The notes beneath the pieces are model-generated. The model was not told the origin of the DNA, ran no database searches, and was given only the letters and a program-made list of their open reading frames with translations. From Paraphaeosphaeria minitans (Eukaryota > Ascomycota > Dothideomycetes > Pleosporales > Didymosphaeriaceae), in NCBI GenBank assembly GCA_015832175.1, contig WJXW01000008.1, positions 2,418,001-2,482,000 on the forward strand: 64,000 bases of DNA. Direction: 5' to 3'. A program made the position numbers and the translations under genes. Shown in pieces: positions 11,951 through 24,238 of this stretch; the first letter of the stretch is position 1; every line of letters starts with the position of its first letter.

Positions 11951-14900
11951 ATAGATTAAAATTAATTACACTACTACTAACTATAGAGACTTCTAAACAC
12001 ATTTACTATAATAAAACCTATCACTTCATCACCTATGTACTGTATGGATATGTGATACTCCTAAGTAAGGTGTTTTCCTATTTTAATAAAGAATACAGAT
12101 AAGAGATAACTAGTAAAGAGAGGCGCGTTATCTAAAAATATATTAATAAGCTTAGGAACCTTCACCCACTACTATAAGAGAAATATAAAGAATTTATAGT
12201 CCCTAACACCTTAGTACTAGCCTTCCCTAGCCTACGTGTTATCCCTAACAGTTATTACTGTTATCACTATACCTACATTACTACTAGGATTTCTATAAAG
12301 TATAATATATAAGGACACCTACGCTAGGAATATAAACTCTATATTCTAAACATAGCTAAAGAAAGAAGGCAGCTCTAGTACAGTAAGTAAGTAAAGGGCG
12401 TAGATTACTAATAGTTTTTCCCCTCTATACTACCCCTATTCTAAAACCTTCGTCTTACTCGCAAATTCGCAGTTAAACTATCTATAAACTTATATAGCTC
12501 TAAAGCTACTACTAATAGCGTTAAAAACCTAACTAAACCTAGCGTAGTCCCTATACTTATTTCTACCCCTACTAGCAGCAAATTTATAGATTAGCTCTAA
12601 GAAGCGTCGTAATAGGCTAAGAAAGTAAAGTAGGAGCAGTTAGTAGCTATACCTAGTACACCCTCTATCTCTACAAATCCTTAGGTTACTTATATAGGTA
12701 TCCTATAAGTGTTTAGCAACACGTCTACATAGGTAGAGGCTTTACAATATATAGCTATACTAACTACTATAGGTAATCTAAAGCTGTATTATCTCTACGT
12801 AACTGTAAAGAGTATAGCTAGAACTTAGCAAAATATTACTAGTAAAGCCTCCCGCTACGCCCACATAAGAGTAATATAGGAACATAAGACTAATATTCCC
12901 CTTACTCTACTAGAGCTATACTAGGACCTTTACCTCTACCACGTAGGACTGCTCTAGAAGATATTTATCTTCTTCTACCATATATTAGTTAATAATATAG
13001 AGAAGCCACTAACACTTTATTTATAGCCTTACTAGGAGCAGACCTAGTAGAATATTATAGAGTACTTAGATTTAATAGATAACATCCTAGAAGTCTAAGA
13101 GCACTACACTAGAACTTAATTTATATTATTTAAAGAGCACTGCTATCGCTTTTAGCTATCCCTTATTAAATAAACTAGTTAAACTAAGCATTTTAAACTT
13201 GCCCTACTAACACCTATAGCGTTCCTAACACTCTCCTACAACAGAAAAGATTTTTAAGAGGCGTATAACTTCGCAATAGACATATTAGCTATAAAGAAGT
13301 TCTGCTGTTTTATAGGCCTTTAGAAACTGCAGGACAACCTTATCTATTTAAATAACGTCTAGTCCTAGGCTACCACAAATAGTATACAGACTACTATTTT
13401 ACTTAATAAAGCTTTCCTTCTGATTGCTAAGTAAGATAGCAATATATCTATAAAGGCAAAGAACTGCAATCTTACAGACACATTTAAGGCGTAGGTATAT
13501 AACTACCTTACTATAGAGTATCCTATAAGTATAAGCTAGCTTATAAACACAGCACAGTTTATTAGCAAGTTCTAATATAGTAAGAACCTAGATGCCTTTG
13601 TGCACTAGAATAGGAATATAGTTACTATGTGTAATATAAGAATAACTCTAGCCTTATTTATAATAATAGCCAGGAATAAGTATAAGGAGACCTTAAAGAT
13701 CCTGTGCTAGCTAACCTTTATATCTACTTATTTAGACCTTCTAAATATTCTATAGGAACTTCTAGTAGAGGAACTAAAAAATATCACACTAGGCTTCTCT
13801 ATATTTAGCCCTAATAATAGTAACCTCGTGCATAGAGCCAACTTCGTTGTTAAAAACCTAATAAAGGGGGTAGGTTAAGAAAGTTTTTTAACTACCCCCC
13901 TTATAAACCTACGTAACTTTACCTAGGTGCAGTAATACTACAACCTAGTATAGAAATTTCTAAAGCATCTTCTTTGCCTAATTCACTTTACTAGCAGCTA
14001 ATCTAGCTATAGAACAGAAGTGCTTAGCGTTTAACTTAAGAATAGTTATGTTATAGGTATACGCAATATCTTCCTATATAATAGTTTTATTATAGTAGTC
14101 CTATAATACTATAAAGGGTACAACCGTGACAAGACTATAAAGACTATATACAGATTCCTCCTAGCGAAGGTAGGTAGTCTCTTAGTGTAGTATATTTAGC
14201 TAGTCTAACTATTCTATCTAGTTATCTAAGGACAAATAGGGATAGACCTTTACAACTACTATTATAAGTAGGCGCAAAGTGTGCTCCTATGGCCAGATAT
14301 AGTAGAAAAATAATACACTATATTATATATCTTTAGTTTAGCTATCTAGAGTGCTAGTCTTTGTTAGATTAAGTAAGAGATTAATATTAGCACCTTACGT
14401 TACCTTATAATTACTTTTGCCTACTAGTTCGCTAGCTCTAAGATGCTTATTTAGGAACTTACTAAAGAGGATGTAGATAATATTATAAATAAGGTAAAGG
14501 CTAAAGCACAAGAAATATAGGCTAGGCACCTACCTAAAACAGCCCACGTAGTATACGCACTTAATATATTAAAGATATTCACCTACTTATTTAATAATAT
14601 AAAGGTACACTTTAAGACATTGTAGAAATAGCATTACGCTATTTATTTCAGCTTAGTAGAAGCGTAGCTAAGTCTTAACTATTATAAGAGTATTATAGCT
14701 ACCACTTAATAGTAGAATACTAAAAGAAGTAACATTAATCTCCTATAACTATTATAAGAGAACTTTAGATGCAACGCCTAATTTAGAGGTATATAAAAGG
14801 CCGCCCTATTAGCTATTCTTATAGGCGAAAGTGTAGTAGTGTACATTATAAGCACTAGAGCTGGTAAAAGTCTCCTCTTTATACTACTAGCCTACTATTT

Positions 14901-15876
14901 AGGCTATAGGCAGAGTCTTATAATAGTGCCACTTATAGTCTTACGTATAGATATACTTTAACACTGTGCAACCCTACGCATACGTACTATAGTGTAGAAG
15001 CAAGGCTTATATAATAAGTAGGCGGCTATTATACTTACAACTCTAGAGAATATAGCCAGCGATAGTTTCTAGGCTTACGTACGTAGGTAGAAGTTATTAG
15101 GCGTACTAGAGTAAATAGTGGTGGATAAATTTCACTATATTATTCTCCCTAATATGGCATACTGCCCTTATCTCTGTAACTTATATTAGTTAACACAGTA
15201 TAAAGTCCCTCTAACTTTACTTACTGTAACCCTACCTCTAGATAATTAGCACTAAGCGTTTTAATTACTAGGCCTCCCTACAGATATAAACCTTTATAGG
15301 GAATCTACACCTTATAGTAATATCTAATATAAGGTCTATAGCGTCCCACTCTTAACAAGCACCACAATAATAGACATAGTAGAGTACATACAACAGGCTC
15401 TATAAAAATTTAAGAAGGTTCTTATCTATATTAACCTTATTTTAATAGTAAATACCCTAGCCTAGGGCCTAGACTACTTAAGATACTATAGCCAAATAGA
15501 AGAGGGCAAGAAGGGAATAAGCTTAGACCTATTCCTATAATAATTAGAAGGCGCCATAATTATAACTAGCGCATTAATAGAAGGCCTCTATATCCTAGAC
15601 ATCTAGGTAGTTATTAGGTTCGCTCTACTAGCCAGTCTAATCAGCCTTATACAAGAATTTGGCAGAGTTACCTAAAACTAAGAACTAGGCACTACACACC
15701 TAGTGCTTAGCGAGTAAGTCCCAAATACACACTTTAATAAAGCTAGTTAGGATACTTAGCTAGCTATGCTAGCCTACATATAGAACCCTACCTACTAACT
15801 AGTCTACTGTCGTAGTATTATTAATTATTATCTTAATAGTAATAAGATAAGAAAGATGTGTAAAGCATCTAAGTAG
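11950..15876 (+). pseudogene. Second OrsD-type zinc-finger RecQ-like helicase (family B), RIP-inactivated
   Basis: Plus-strand frame interrupted by many RIP stops. An OrsD-type C2H2 unit sits at about 12235-12345 (VIPNSYYCYHYTYI, ancestral Cys/His partly lost, then a former RGHLRQE). A middle domain reads like DUF3505 helicase proteins, with TIYRFLLAKVGSLLV at about 14140-14185. The phosphate-binding loop at 14854-14871 reads TRAGKS, and hydrophobic LLFILLAYYLGY follows. Motif II at 15124-15135 is D-K-F-H, from DEFH. Motif VI at 15651-15690 reads QEFGRVT then a damaged end. A basic stretch YCRSIINYYLNSNK closes it near 15830. Its motifs differ enough from element A to be another family. Likely an ATP-driven DNA helicase. 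Segment C follows at once. Confidence 0.72.
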
Positions 15877-17300
15877 GCTTATAACGTATACTTAAACTTA
15901 ATTTACTCCCTATCTAATTTACCCTACGTGCAAAGTTTATTAATTACACTAGGAAGACTCTAAGGTGTAGTAAGGGGGCTACTGTAAAACGTGCCTTTAA
16001 CGCCTATTTAGGCCAGGTACGATGCAAACTCCTCACTAGCCTATATAATAGGTACCTAGAGCAGTGACTATTATGTTCTATTATCTAGAAAACGCCCACT
16101 ATCTCTAACACCCAGTTAATTAACTAGGCTAGCCAGCCTATAGACAGATCTAGGTCTCCTCCTAATACATACAGAAACTACGTTAGGTTCCCCTACTAAA
16201 CGTTTATTTACCCCTAGTTAGTTTTTCTCTAGCTCCCTAGTTACTGTGCTAATTATATAGACAGTAAACCTACATTAGAAGGCACTAGCTACGCCTTTTA
16301 GAGTAGCCTACTAAGAGAGGGAGCTGGACTTCTTTTAATATAGAATAAAAGAGGCTAGAAAGAGAAGAGGTAGAATCTTTAGGGAAGAAATACTAGCTTA
16401 TCTTAAATACTAGACACTTTACTATATAACTTACTTTATTAAACAGAAGCCCTTTAACTATAGCTAGGATTAATGTGCTATTATTACTAGACAAAAGATA
16501 ACCTACTTAGGGAACACTATTATGTCCTATCGCGTTTAGATAGGAAACAAATAGGGCAAAGGTAACTACTAGGCCTACCTTCTCCTAGTAAATTACTACC
16601 CTAGGTGGCTTATACTAGAATCTAACCAGGTTTAAATAGGATTATTAAAAGACGCTTTATATATTAATAAATTCGCTATTTAAGATACATGGGCGATCCT
16701 ATAGGATAAGTGCCTAAAGGCGAAAGAGCTATAGAGTTGTAACATTAAAGTAATTAAAGGTAAAGACTAGGATCCTAAGAGTACTAATACATTCTAGCAA
16801 CACTTTATTAGTGTTATTAATTTTAGTAACAGCTACAAGGCAGGAAGGATTATTCTTGGCCTTAACTAGCTAACGCAGACCTACTATATATCTAAGTGCT
16901 ATATAGAGTTATAGTAGGACTACCCTAGCTAGGGAGCTAGTGGAACCCCTTCCGCAATACTAATTTAAATGTAATATAGATATAATAATAGAAGGTTTAA
17001 AGTAGGTAACGTATACTATAAAACTAAGGAAAACACAAGAATCTATATCTATTACATAGGGCATAAGTAAGGTAAATTAGGGGGAGAGGCTGTCTTATAA
17101 ACATATTAGGGTTTAAAATAGAATAGAAGAGCGTTAGGTACACGTTTAGTGTAAGTAGGAGTGTATTTATAACCCCTAGTAATAGTAATTAAATGCGTTA
17201 CAAAAGGAAGTAATGCTAAGCTAGAAAGACTACTCTTAAGGTATAAATATATCTACTAGGCTTAGCTATAGTAAGTAAGCTAGTATAAGCTTAGTGTTAC
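15877..17300 (+). pseudogene. Segment C, unit 1 copy (unknown protein)
   Basis: This begins immediately after the RecQ-like C-terminal region and is the same sequence as 3133-4564 and 48962-50393, with no length change. The plus-strand reading, with RIP stops as Gln/Trp, is protein-like from about 16220 (FSSSLV, then ERELDFF, EARKRRG) to about 17150. The charged segment around 16320-16400 is rich in Arg, Lys and Glu. It converges on the minus-strand gene that ends near 17290. It may be an extra C-terminal domain of the helicase or its own gene. The separate occurrence at 3133-4564 favours an independent module. Family not recognised. Confidence 0.5.
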
Positions 17301-19050
17301 CTTCGCCCTTATTATTCTTACTATCCTTACCTTTCTCGCCCTTGCCCTCGCTTTTGCCTTTCTTGCCCTCCTTACCCTCCTCGCCCTCTTTACCCTCCTT
17401 ACCCTCCTCGCTCTCCTTTTTACTATTAGCAGCCTTCTCTATCTACGTAGGTAGCGCAGGTACAACCACTTTAATAAGCAGTGTATTCTTATTACTAATA
17501 GGCTTGCCTACTAACCTATCTACGCCTAACTACACACTTAGCCTCTAGCTTACCTAGTATACCTCTAGATTAACCTTTTTTACTACCTCTAGCTAAAGGT
17601 TCCACTCCCTAACGCGCAGTGTCTACTCTACCTACTTATAGGCAATATTACTAGGGATTAGGCACAGGAAGCCCTAGTTAAGGGTTTTAGTAGTATTATA
17701 CTACTAAGTAGCTTAATTTAGGCGCAGCTTCTATACGTTCTACGCTAACGTAGGTAGCTTATAGCTAAGAGGCATAACTATTTAAATAAGCGTAGTAATA
17801 GCCTTACTATTATATTACTTAGGTAGTACCCCTTTTACTACTAGCTTAGCTATTTTATTAGCGTAGGCACGCCTATAAAAGGCTATTATTTAGTAGTACT
17901 TAATATGTATAGCTACTACGCAGTACTTATAGTATTTAACTAGATAGTGCGTAGTAGTAAAAGTTTTATCTACTACACTTCTAGGTGTATAGGACACAGT
18001 CTATATTACCTATATAGTACCTGCTTTACCCACTAGTAATACCCCTAGCTAGCCAGAGATAGGGAAGGGGCTACCACAAGAGCGCTAAATAGAAAGAAAA
18101 GTAGTAGCGTATTACTATATAGTCTTATTACTAAGTAACTGTACGTAATTTAGCATATAGGTAGTAGTTATATAGGGACTAGTAGCTATAGTTATTAGGT
18201 TACGCCTTTTACTCTTATTATCTTCTTTCCTAATATTTTACTTAAGGATCTAGGCAACGTTAGGCTTATTTTCTAGTGTAATACTATTATAGGCATTAAC
18301 TTCTGCCTAGCTAGCGTTTAGGGGAGGGTGAAGTAGACCTAGCTTAACTACCTTTTTACGCTGCTAATAGGCTGCCTACCTATATTAGCGGTTCTGTTCC
18401 GCGCAGTAGTTATTATAGGTTATTACCCTAACATAGGTAGGTAATGCCTAGGACGCCTAGCTCTGCGTAAAAGAGAGATAGGATAGTAGTTAGGAGTAGA
18501 CCCACTTAGTAGGCGAAGAGGTAAAAGTAGAAATAGAAAGCTACTATATACGCCTTAAGGAGGGCTTTTAGGCTAAAGGAGGCACCCTATTTAAGTCTTT
18601 AACGTTATTATTATTAGCGTCCTAATAGTTAGGATCTATAGTAAGTTACTAGGTAGTAGCGATAAGATATTACTATACGTTATTAGGTAGCGTATTAGGG
18701 GGGAGCATTTAGTAAATTAGACTAATAGTAAATAGAAGTAATAAAGTAATTAGGACTAGCTTATAGTGGCTAGCGTTATTAGGAAGTAACTATCTAGCGC
18801 TGTAATAGGGGGTTTGTGAGCTTTACTAGTATAGTGGAATAGTAAGCTGGCGTATAAAGAGCTATTTATACGCTTTATTAGGGGGGTTATAACTAAAGTT
18901 ACAAAGGACGCGACCTTTAGTAGCTAGAGGAAAGCTATAGGGGCTACTATTATAGTAAGCAGCAGTATTCTTAAGGACAGCTATCTAATGTATATTTAAG
19001 CAGAAAGCAGTAGGTAAGATAAAAAGAGGTAGAATAGAAAGTAGTAGGTA
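17290..19050 (-). pseudogene. Unknown gene with K/E/G-rich C-terminal tract, RIP-damaged
   Basis: Read on the minus strand, 17410-18010 gives a long protein-like frame: TPRSVVDKTFTTTHYLVKYY near 17990, GFLCLIPSNIAYK near 17670, and VDRLVGKPISNKNTLLIK near 17510. It ends in a low-complexity Lys/Glu/Gly tract at 17294-17420, seen as ccctcc-type repeats on the plus strand. Farther 5' (18300-19000) the frame becomes ambiguous: a Pro/Ser/Thr-rich reading competes with another frame, so introns or a second small gene are possible. The K/E/G tract is 9 bp (three codons) longer here than in unit 2. The open plus-strand frame at 17294-17548 is only the antisense of this tract. Function unknown. Confidence 0.5.
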
Positions 19051-19290
19051 GAGAAGATATAGCAACGCGCTAAGTACCTATACTTATACTCTACTACATA
19101 TTTATAATCCACACGCTATTATAATTAACACTTATAATACCACTAAAGTATTTAAACTAATAGTAAACACGTAAACTAAGGTAAATTAACTTAACATAAG
19201 CTAGTATTAAGTAACAGTAATTTATAATAATTTAGGCAAGGTAGTAGGGTGTAAATCTTTAAGATATAGTATTATAAAGCGCTAATCTGT

Positions 19291-19362
19291 GTACTTACAT
19301 TAGACTAATTATTTAAACTACACATAAATTGTGTCTAGTTTAAATAGTTATTTATAAGTAAG
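19291..19362. repeat. Imperfect palindrome of about 72 bp
   Basis: The left arm around attatttaaacta and the right arm around tagtttaaatagt are inverted copies, with further weaker pairing outward (gtacttacat against aagtaagcgtac) and only a few bases between the inner arms. It is kept in unit 2 at 52367-52438. It could form a hairpin or cruciform. No function can be assigned. Confidence 0.55.
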
Positions 19363-20059
19363 CGTACTTCCTCTTACGTTAAGCGCAGCTACCTAGTGTA
19401 GTATATAAGAAAAGAAGTATATAAACGTAGAGCTAGGCGTATCTCTAAAACACGCTATTACGTTTATTAACTTATAGCCAGCTCCCTGCCAACCTGTATG
19501 GCCAAAGCCAGCACAGATAGGACTAATATACACAAACTAATGCAAATTAACGCGAATTAATAGGAAGTAGTATAGATTAGCACTAATTCTATAGCGATTA
19601 CATAGAAGATAAGGACCTAGATAGGCCACTTATAACTCACTAGGACTTACAGGCATACCCTATAGATAAAAAGGATCTAAATAAGCCACTTGTTCCTTAA
19701 CTTAACAGCAATTAACGCCAATTACTAAGAAGTAGTGTAAATTGCCACTATGTAGACTTATAGATGCGAATAAGCTACTACTTCACTATACTATATTATA
19801 TAAGAAAGAGGGCTTTATAAGTAAAGGTCCTAGTAACGCAAATTAACGCGAATTAACGTAAATTAACACTAATTAACGCGAATTAATAGGAAGCAGCGTA
19901 AATTACCACTATATTAACTTATAAATTACAAGGATCTATATAGAAGTATAAAACTATTTTACCTAGAGACTACGCTTTAGATTATAGATAAGGAAGACAT
20001 AGACAAGCATCTTGCACTTAGGTAAATAGGCTATCTTAACGCGAGTTCACGCGAACTAA

Positions 20060-20400
20060 CGCAAAGTAGGGTGTATTAGCACTAAGTTAGTACTAACCCT
20101 AATATATAGTAAGCACCTAGATAAGCTGCCTATTCTTTATTAGAGGACTTATAGGCATACCCTATAGATAGAAAAGATATAGATAAGCTGCTTATTCCTT
20201 AAATTAACGCGAATTAATGCGAATTAATAAGAAGTAGCGTAAATTGGCACTAAGTCTATACTAACCCTAATATATAGTAAGCACCTAGATAAGCCGCCTA
20301 TTCTTTATTAGAGAACTTATAGGCATGCCCTATAGATAGCAAAGATCTAGATGTACTGCTTATTCCTTATCTAAGGACGTTTAGCCATGCCCTATAGATA
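20060..20400. repeat. Direct repeat, period 168 bp, two copies
   Basis: The segment starting ctaaccctaatatatagtaa at 20093 recurs at 20261 and continues in parallel through aagcacctagataagc, the tctttattagag word and the ataggcatRccctatagata word. Unit 2 has the same pair near 53177 and 53348. The differences are transitions. Confidence 0.6.
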
Positions 20401-21949
20401 GGAAGTTATTATCTACAGGATAAGGATGTAGTATAGCTGTAGGGGCTACATTACAATGTAATTAATAGAGCTAGTATAAGTAGTAAGACCTCCTAATTAT
20501 ATAAATTAGGGATATTAACGCTAGTTTATACAAATTAACGCTAATAAAGAGGAAGTAGCGTAAATTACTACTATATTAACTTATAGATAGTAAGGATGTA
20601 AATACACTACTACTTTACTATACAGGATTAGGTAAAAAAGAGGGCTATATAAGTAAAGGCCTAGATTAACGTAAACTAGCGCTATATGTGGCAAATTAAA
20701 AAGGAATAGTTTACGTAGAGCTTTTTAGGGCTGGCAGCTTAAACTTTAGAGCCTATAGGAAACACCTATACACGTGCTTATAAGAACCTTAACACTATAC
20801 CTGCTCTGCCTTACGCACTATTATAGTTAGCCTATAAGTAGAATAGAGTCTTCTATAGTCTCCTATAATAAGTACCCTTAAGAAAGTAAGTCTATATAAT
20901 AGATTTAAAGCTTAGTGTGCTTAGTTTTTTTTAGAGGCTAGATCTACTGCTCTAGACGTTAAAAAAATAACTATACAGTAAGACGTTATAAAAGGACAAT
21001 ACTTATACTTAGAAATCTATAGAAGAGTATAGTTCTATCCCTTACGTACCACCTATTTATTAGTAAGGCAGTAGAAGCGGACTAGATAGAGTGTAACACC
21101 CTAAGAGTAGGCGTGAGCATAGGCTATTTTCTATGTAATTAGAACATCTTATTAAGGTATACACCTCCTACTACTACTACGCTTATCTACACTAGAGACG
21201 TTATATCTAGTAAGGGTCTAAAGGATACAGAAGTAGGGCAGTTACCCTATAGAGCTAAATGTAAAGTGATCTCTTATTAACTTTAATATAAGGCGCTCTA
21301 CTAGGCTAAGTAAGGAGAAATAAGTAAATTAACGCAGAGTAATAAAAGACAGCGTAAATTAGCACTAGGTGACAGCAATGTATAATAATTTAGGTAAGAC
21401 AATAAAGGTAATATATAGAAAATATAGTCTAGTAAAGCGCTAATACGTATACTTATATTAAAGTAACCTTTTTACGCTTTAATATTAACTAGTTTACGTG
21501 GGTTTTAATTACTAAGCGTGCTTTAGCTAGGACTAGCTAGCCTATGTAGATTAAGGAGAAGCGTAGTAGTAGAGTTAAAAAGTAGAGTAAGAGCTTCTAA
21601 GGCTAGTGCGCCTAAACCCTAGATATAGCTATAAGCGCTATACTTAGGATTTAGTAGACTATAATGTAAAGGGTAATAGCGCGAATATAGATAGTAATTT
21701 ATAATAATTTAGGCAAGGCCAGGCCTAGTAATATAATAAAAAAACTTAGTGTATAACTGCGCCTCTATAGTTAACTAGCGTAGATACCGCCTAAGTTCTT
21801 TTGTTAATATTCCTTAGCGCTAATATAGGCTAAGTACTCTTATTAATAATAAATAAATAGAAGATAAAGCTGCGCGTTACGTGTGTAGAAACTAGCTCTT
21901 TAGCCTACGTCGCAATTTATAAAGTGCGCCAATATACCCTTTTATAATA

Positions 21950-23230
21950 TTTATAATGTTAGAGATGCCTTAAACTAGTCTAGTAAGTATTATATTATAT
22001 CTACACTTTATAGTAGCTATAATAACGCGCTGTGTATAGTATATAGTTAACGTTCTTAATAAAGTCCCCTTACGCCCTACCTACTACCTATTAATAATCT
22101 TACGCCTACTACCTACTATAAAAGAAGAGGGTATACGGCTCTTTAGTATCTCCCTATCCTATAGTAATAATAATAAGTTTAACTTCTCTGCCTTCTCTAG
22201 CCCTAAGCTCTAGCCTTAGAGTCCTACGATAAGGGATGTCTCTAAGGAAGCTAAGGAGCCTAGGGTAATATTATAATAGCTAACACCTATAGTCTCTAAG
22301 GTTAAAGAGCGCCCTCTACACCTATATAGGTCTTGCTATACTAGTAAGACTAACGTGCCTAATAACTCTTTAGTAGAAGGCTTTGTGCCTATTACACGCG
22401 CAGACGCTAAAGACTAAGGCAAGGGTAATAATAGGGCCATCTTACCTATCTACACCACTGCCGCCGCCGCCACCGCTAAGGTGGTAGAAGAGGAGGTTAA
22501 GGAGGAGAAGGAAGGAGAAGAAGGAGAAGAGGAGAAGGACGCTAGTCTATAGACTTATTCCCCTATTAGAGTAGAAATGCGTATAGGGCTGTTATTACGT
22601 AAGCGTTAGGAGGTAGACATGTTAGCTCTAGCTAGTACTCCTACTAAGGGTAATATCTACTATACTTCTAACTAGCAGTATATACTACTAGAGTCTTATA
22701 TATGTTACGCCTACGCGGAGCTTATTATTAGCATATAGGGTAAGGATATAGAGGATGTAGAGGTTCTAATAGTATATAATTATTATGCAGGAAGCACTAT
22801 TATAGACGCTATTAGACTTTATAAGGTATACTATACAGATCTTTATGCAGCGTACTTATAAAACCTTAGTTTCTAATGTATAAAATATTAGCTAAGTAGT
22901 AGGGATTATAGTATTATAGATTAGCGTAAGGCTCTAGTAATAACGCCTTTACGTAAAGCGTAGGGCCTGTCTAGGTATATACCTAGTAGCTGTGTAGGCA
23001 AAGGGGGGCGCCCTAGATCTACGCTAGAGGAGAAGGTGGCAGCGTATAAGTGTAATAAGTATAAGGTAAGAGAGGCGTATACGCAGCGCCAAACTATAAA
23101 GAAGTAGTAGATAGAGTAGTAGTGTAATATATAATCCTATATAAAGTCCTAACCTAGTATACGCAGTAAGTAGACAAACCACTATAATATAGCTGTTTTT
23201 AAAATTTAAAAGCTAGACGTAATACTATAT
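21950..23230 (+). pseudogene. Unknown gene with poly-Ala/poly-Glu tract and AT-hook-like motif, RIP-damaged
   Basis: The plus-strand frame is protein-like throughout. A Ser/Pro/Lys-rich N-terminal part (about 22130-22440) leads to an Ala-rich run coded by gcc repeats and then a Glu/Lys/Gly-rich acidic run at 22480-22540. Next come VDMLALASTPTKGNIYYT at 22615-22670, AYAELIISI near 22710, and GKDIEDVEVLI near 22740-22770. A GKGGRPRSTLEEKV stretch at about 22990-23035 resembles an AT-hook (GRPR core), and a Lys/Arg/Gln-rich end closes it. The combination suggests a chromatin- or DNA-binding protein, but this is inference from composition. Unit 2 has eight more codons in the acidic tract. Confidence 0.5.
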
Positions 23231-24238
23231 ATTAAAAAGTTATAGTAATAACTACTATACGTAGATAGCGTCTTAAGTATTATATCTACTAGCGTAGATA
23301 GCATTCTAAGTATTATTATTAACAACAGCTGTAGGAGTTATAGGCAGCTATATACTAAGTAGTTAGCACCTAACCTTATTAAGCTTTACAGGAACGCTGT
23401 AGTACTATAAATACACATTATTACAAGCCAGAATTACAAGAGTAATCTTTTATGTAAAGGTTAAGCTTTAGATTATACATAAGGATAGCACCTCTAAGCT
23501 AGGGTAAGTAGACACTAACGTAAGTTAATAGGAAGCAGCGTAAACTAATACTAAGCAGCAGCTGTTTATAACAGTTTAGTAATAGATTAGCTTTAGGGGG
23601 ACCTATTAATAAACGCATCTCTAGTTACCTATAGGAAAGTTATAAGTTGTAAGCTTAGCAAAGTCTAGATTAAATTAGAAGATAACTAAGGCATAATTAG
23701 GACCCTACTATTATTAAGGTTATGCTTAGTCTAGAAGGGTAAGGTAATTTATTAACATAAAGCCAAGGGCGTATCTCTAAAATACAGTGTTACGCGCATT
23801 AACTTAAAGCCAGCTTACTATCTACTAGTGTAGCGGAGGCTAGTATTAATTATAGGGTTATTAGCGCACTAAAACTAACTAAGAATATGTAAATAAATAC
23901 GAACTAATAGGAAATAGCGTAAATTAATATTAAGTGGCGCTAAATTGCATATAAAAGAAGACTCTTATTTAGATAGGTTAAGGGAAAGTATCCTAGCAGC
24001 AAAGGGAATAAAGGTAAGAAGTACACTTATAGGCTTACAACCCGCACTTACTCTAAAAAGAGTAGTATTAGGATTACTTATAGTTATAGTAGTAATGCTG
24101 TAAACAGCTACACATATATTAGAAAGGGTAACTTTTTATTTATAAACCGCTTTAGTTATCCTAATTAGAAATTCTACCTATAGCCTAGCGTGTTAATGTT
24201 TAACCTACTATAGGTACCTTAGGTATTTTAATCTTAAT
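23230..24238. other. Intergenic stretch with the aattaacgcg-type repeats
   Basis: No protein-like frame seen. It contains further copies of the repeat family of 19540-20570, such as cactaacgtaagttaatagg at 23514-23533 and a related word near 23900. It lies between the 3' ends of the AT-hook-like gene and the SNF2 gene, so it is a convergent intergenic region. Repeated at about 56340-57350. Confidence 0.45.

Larger units (their letters stand above)
19050..21950. other. Non-coding stretch built of dispersed short repeats
   Basis: No protein-like frame on either strand. It is filled with recurring words: aattaacgcgaattaa with the follow-on aagtagcgtaaattagc (19540-20570, 21325-21370), a motif around taataatttaggcaagg (19211-19241, 21371-21400, 21691-21719), and ataggcataccctatagata (from about 19650). 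Everything is repeated in unit 2 at about 52130-55035. It looks like satellite-like or multi-copy repeat DNA between two genes, not a decayed gene. Confidence 0.55.

Noticed and set aside
17294..17548. Open plus-strand frame rich in Leu, Pro and Ser
   Set aside because: It is the antisense of the K/E/G-rich C-terminal tract of the minus-strand gene. The pyrimidine-rich strand simply lacks stops.
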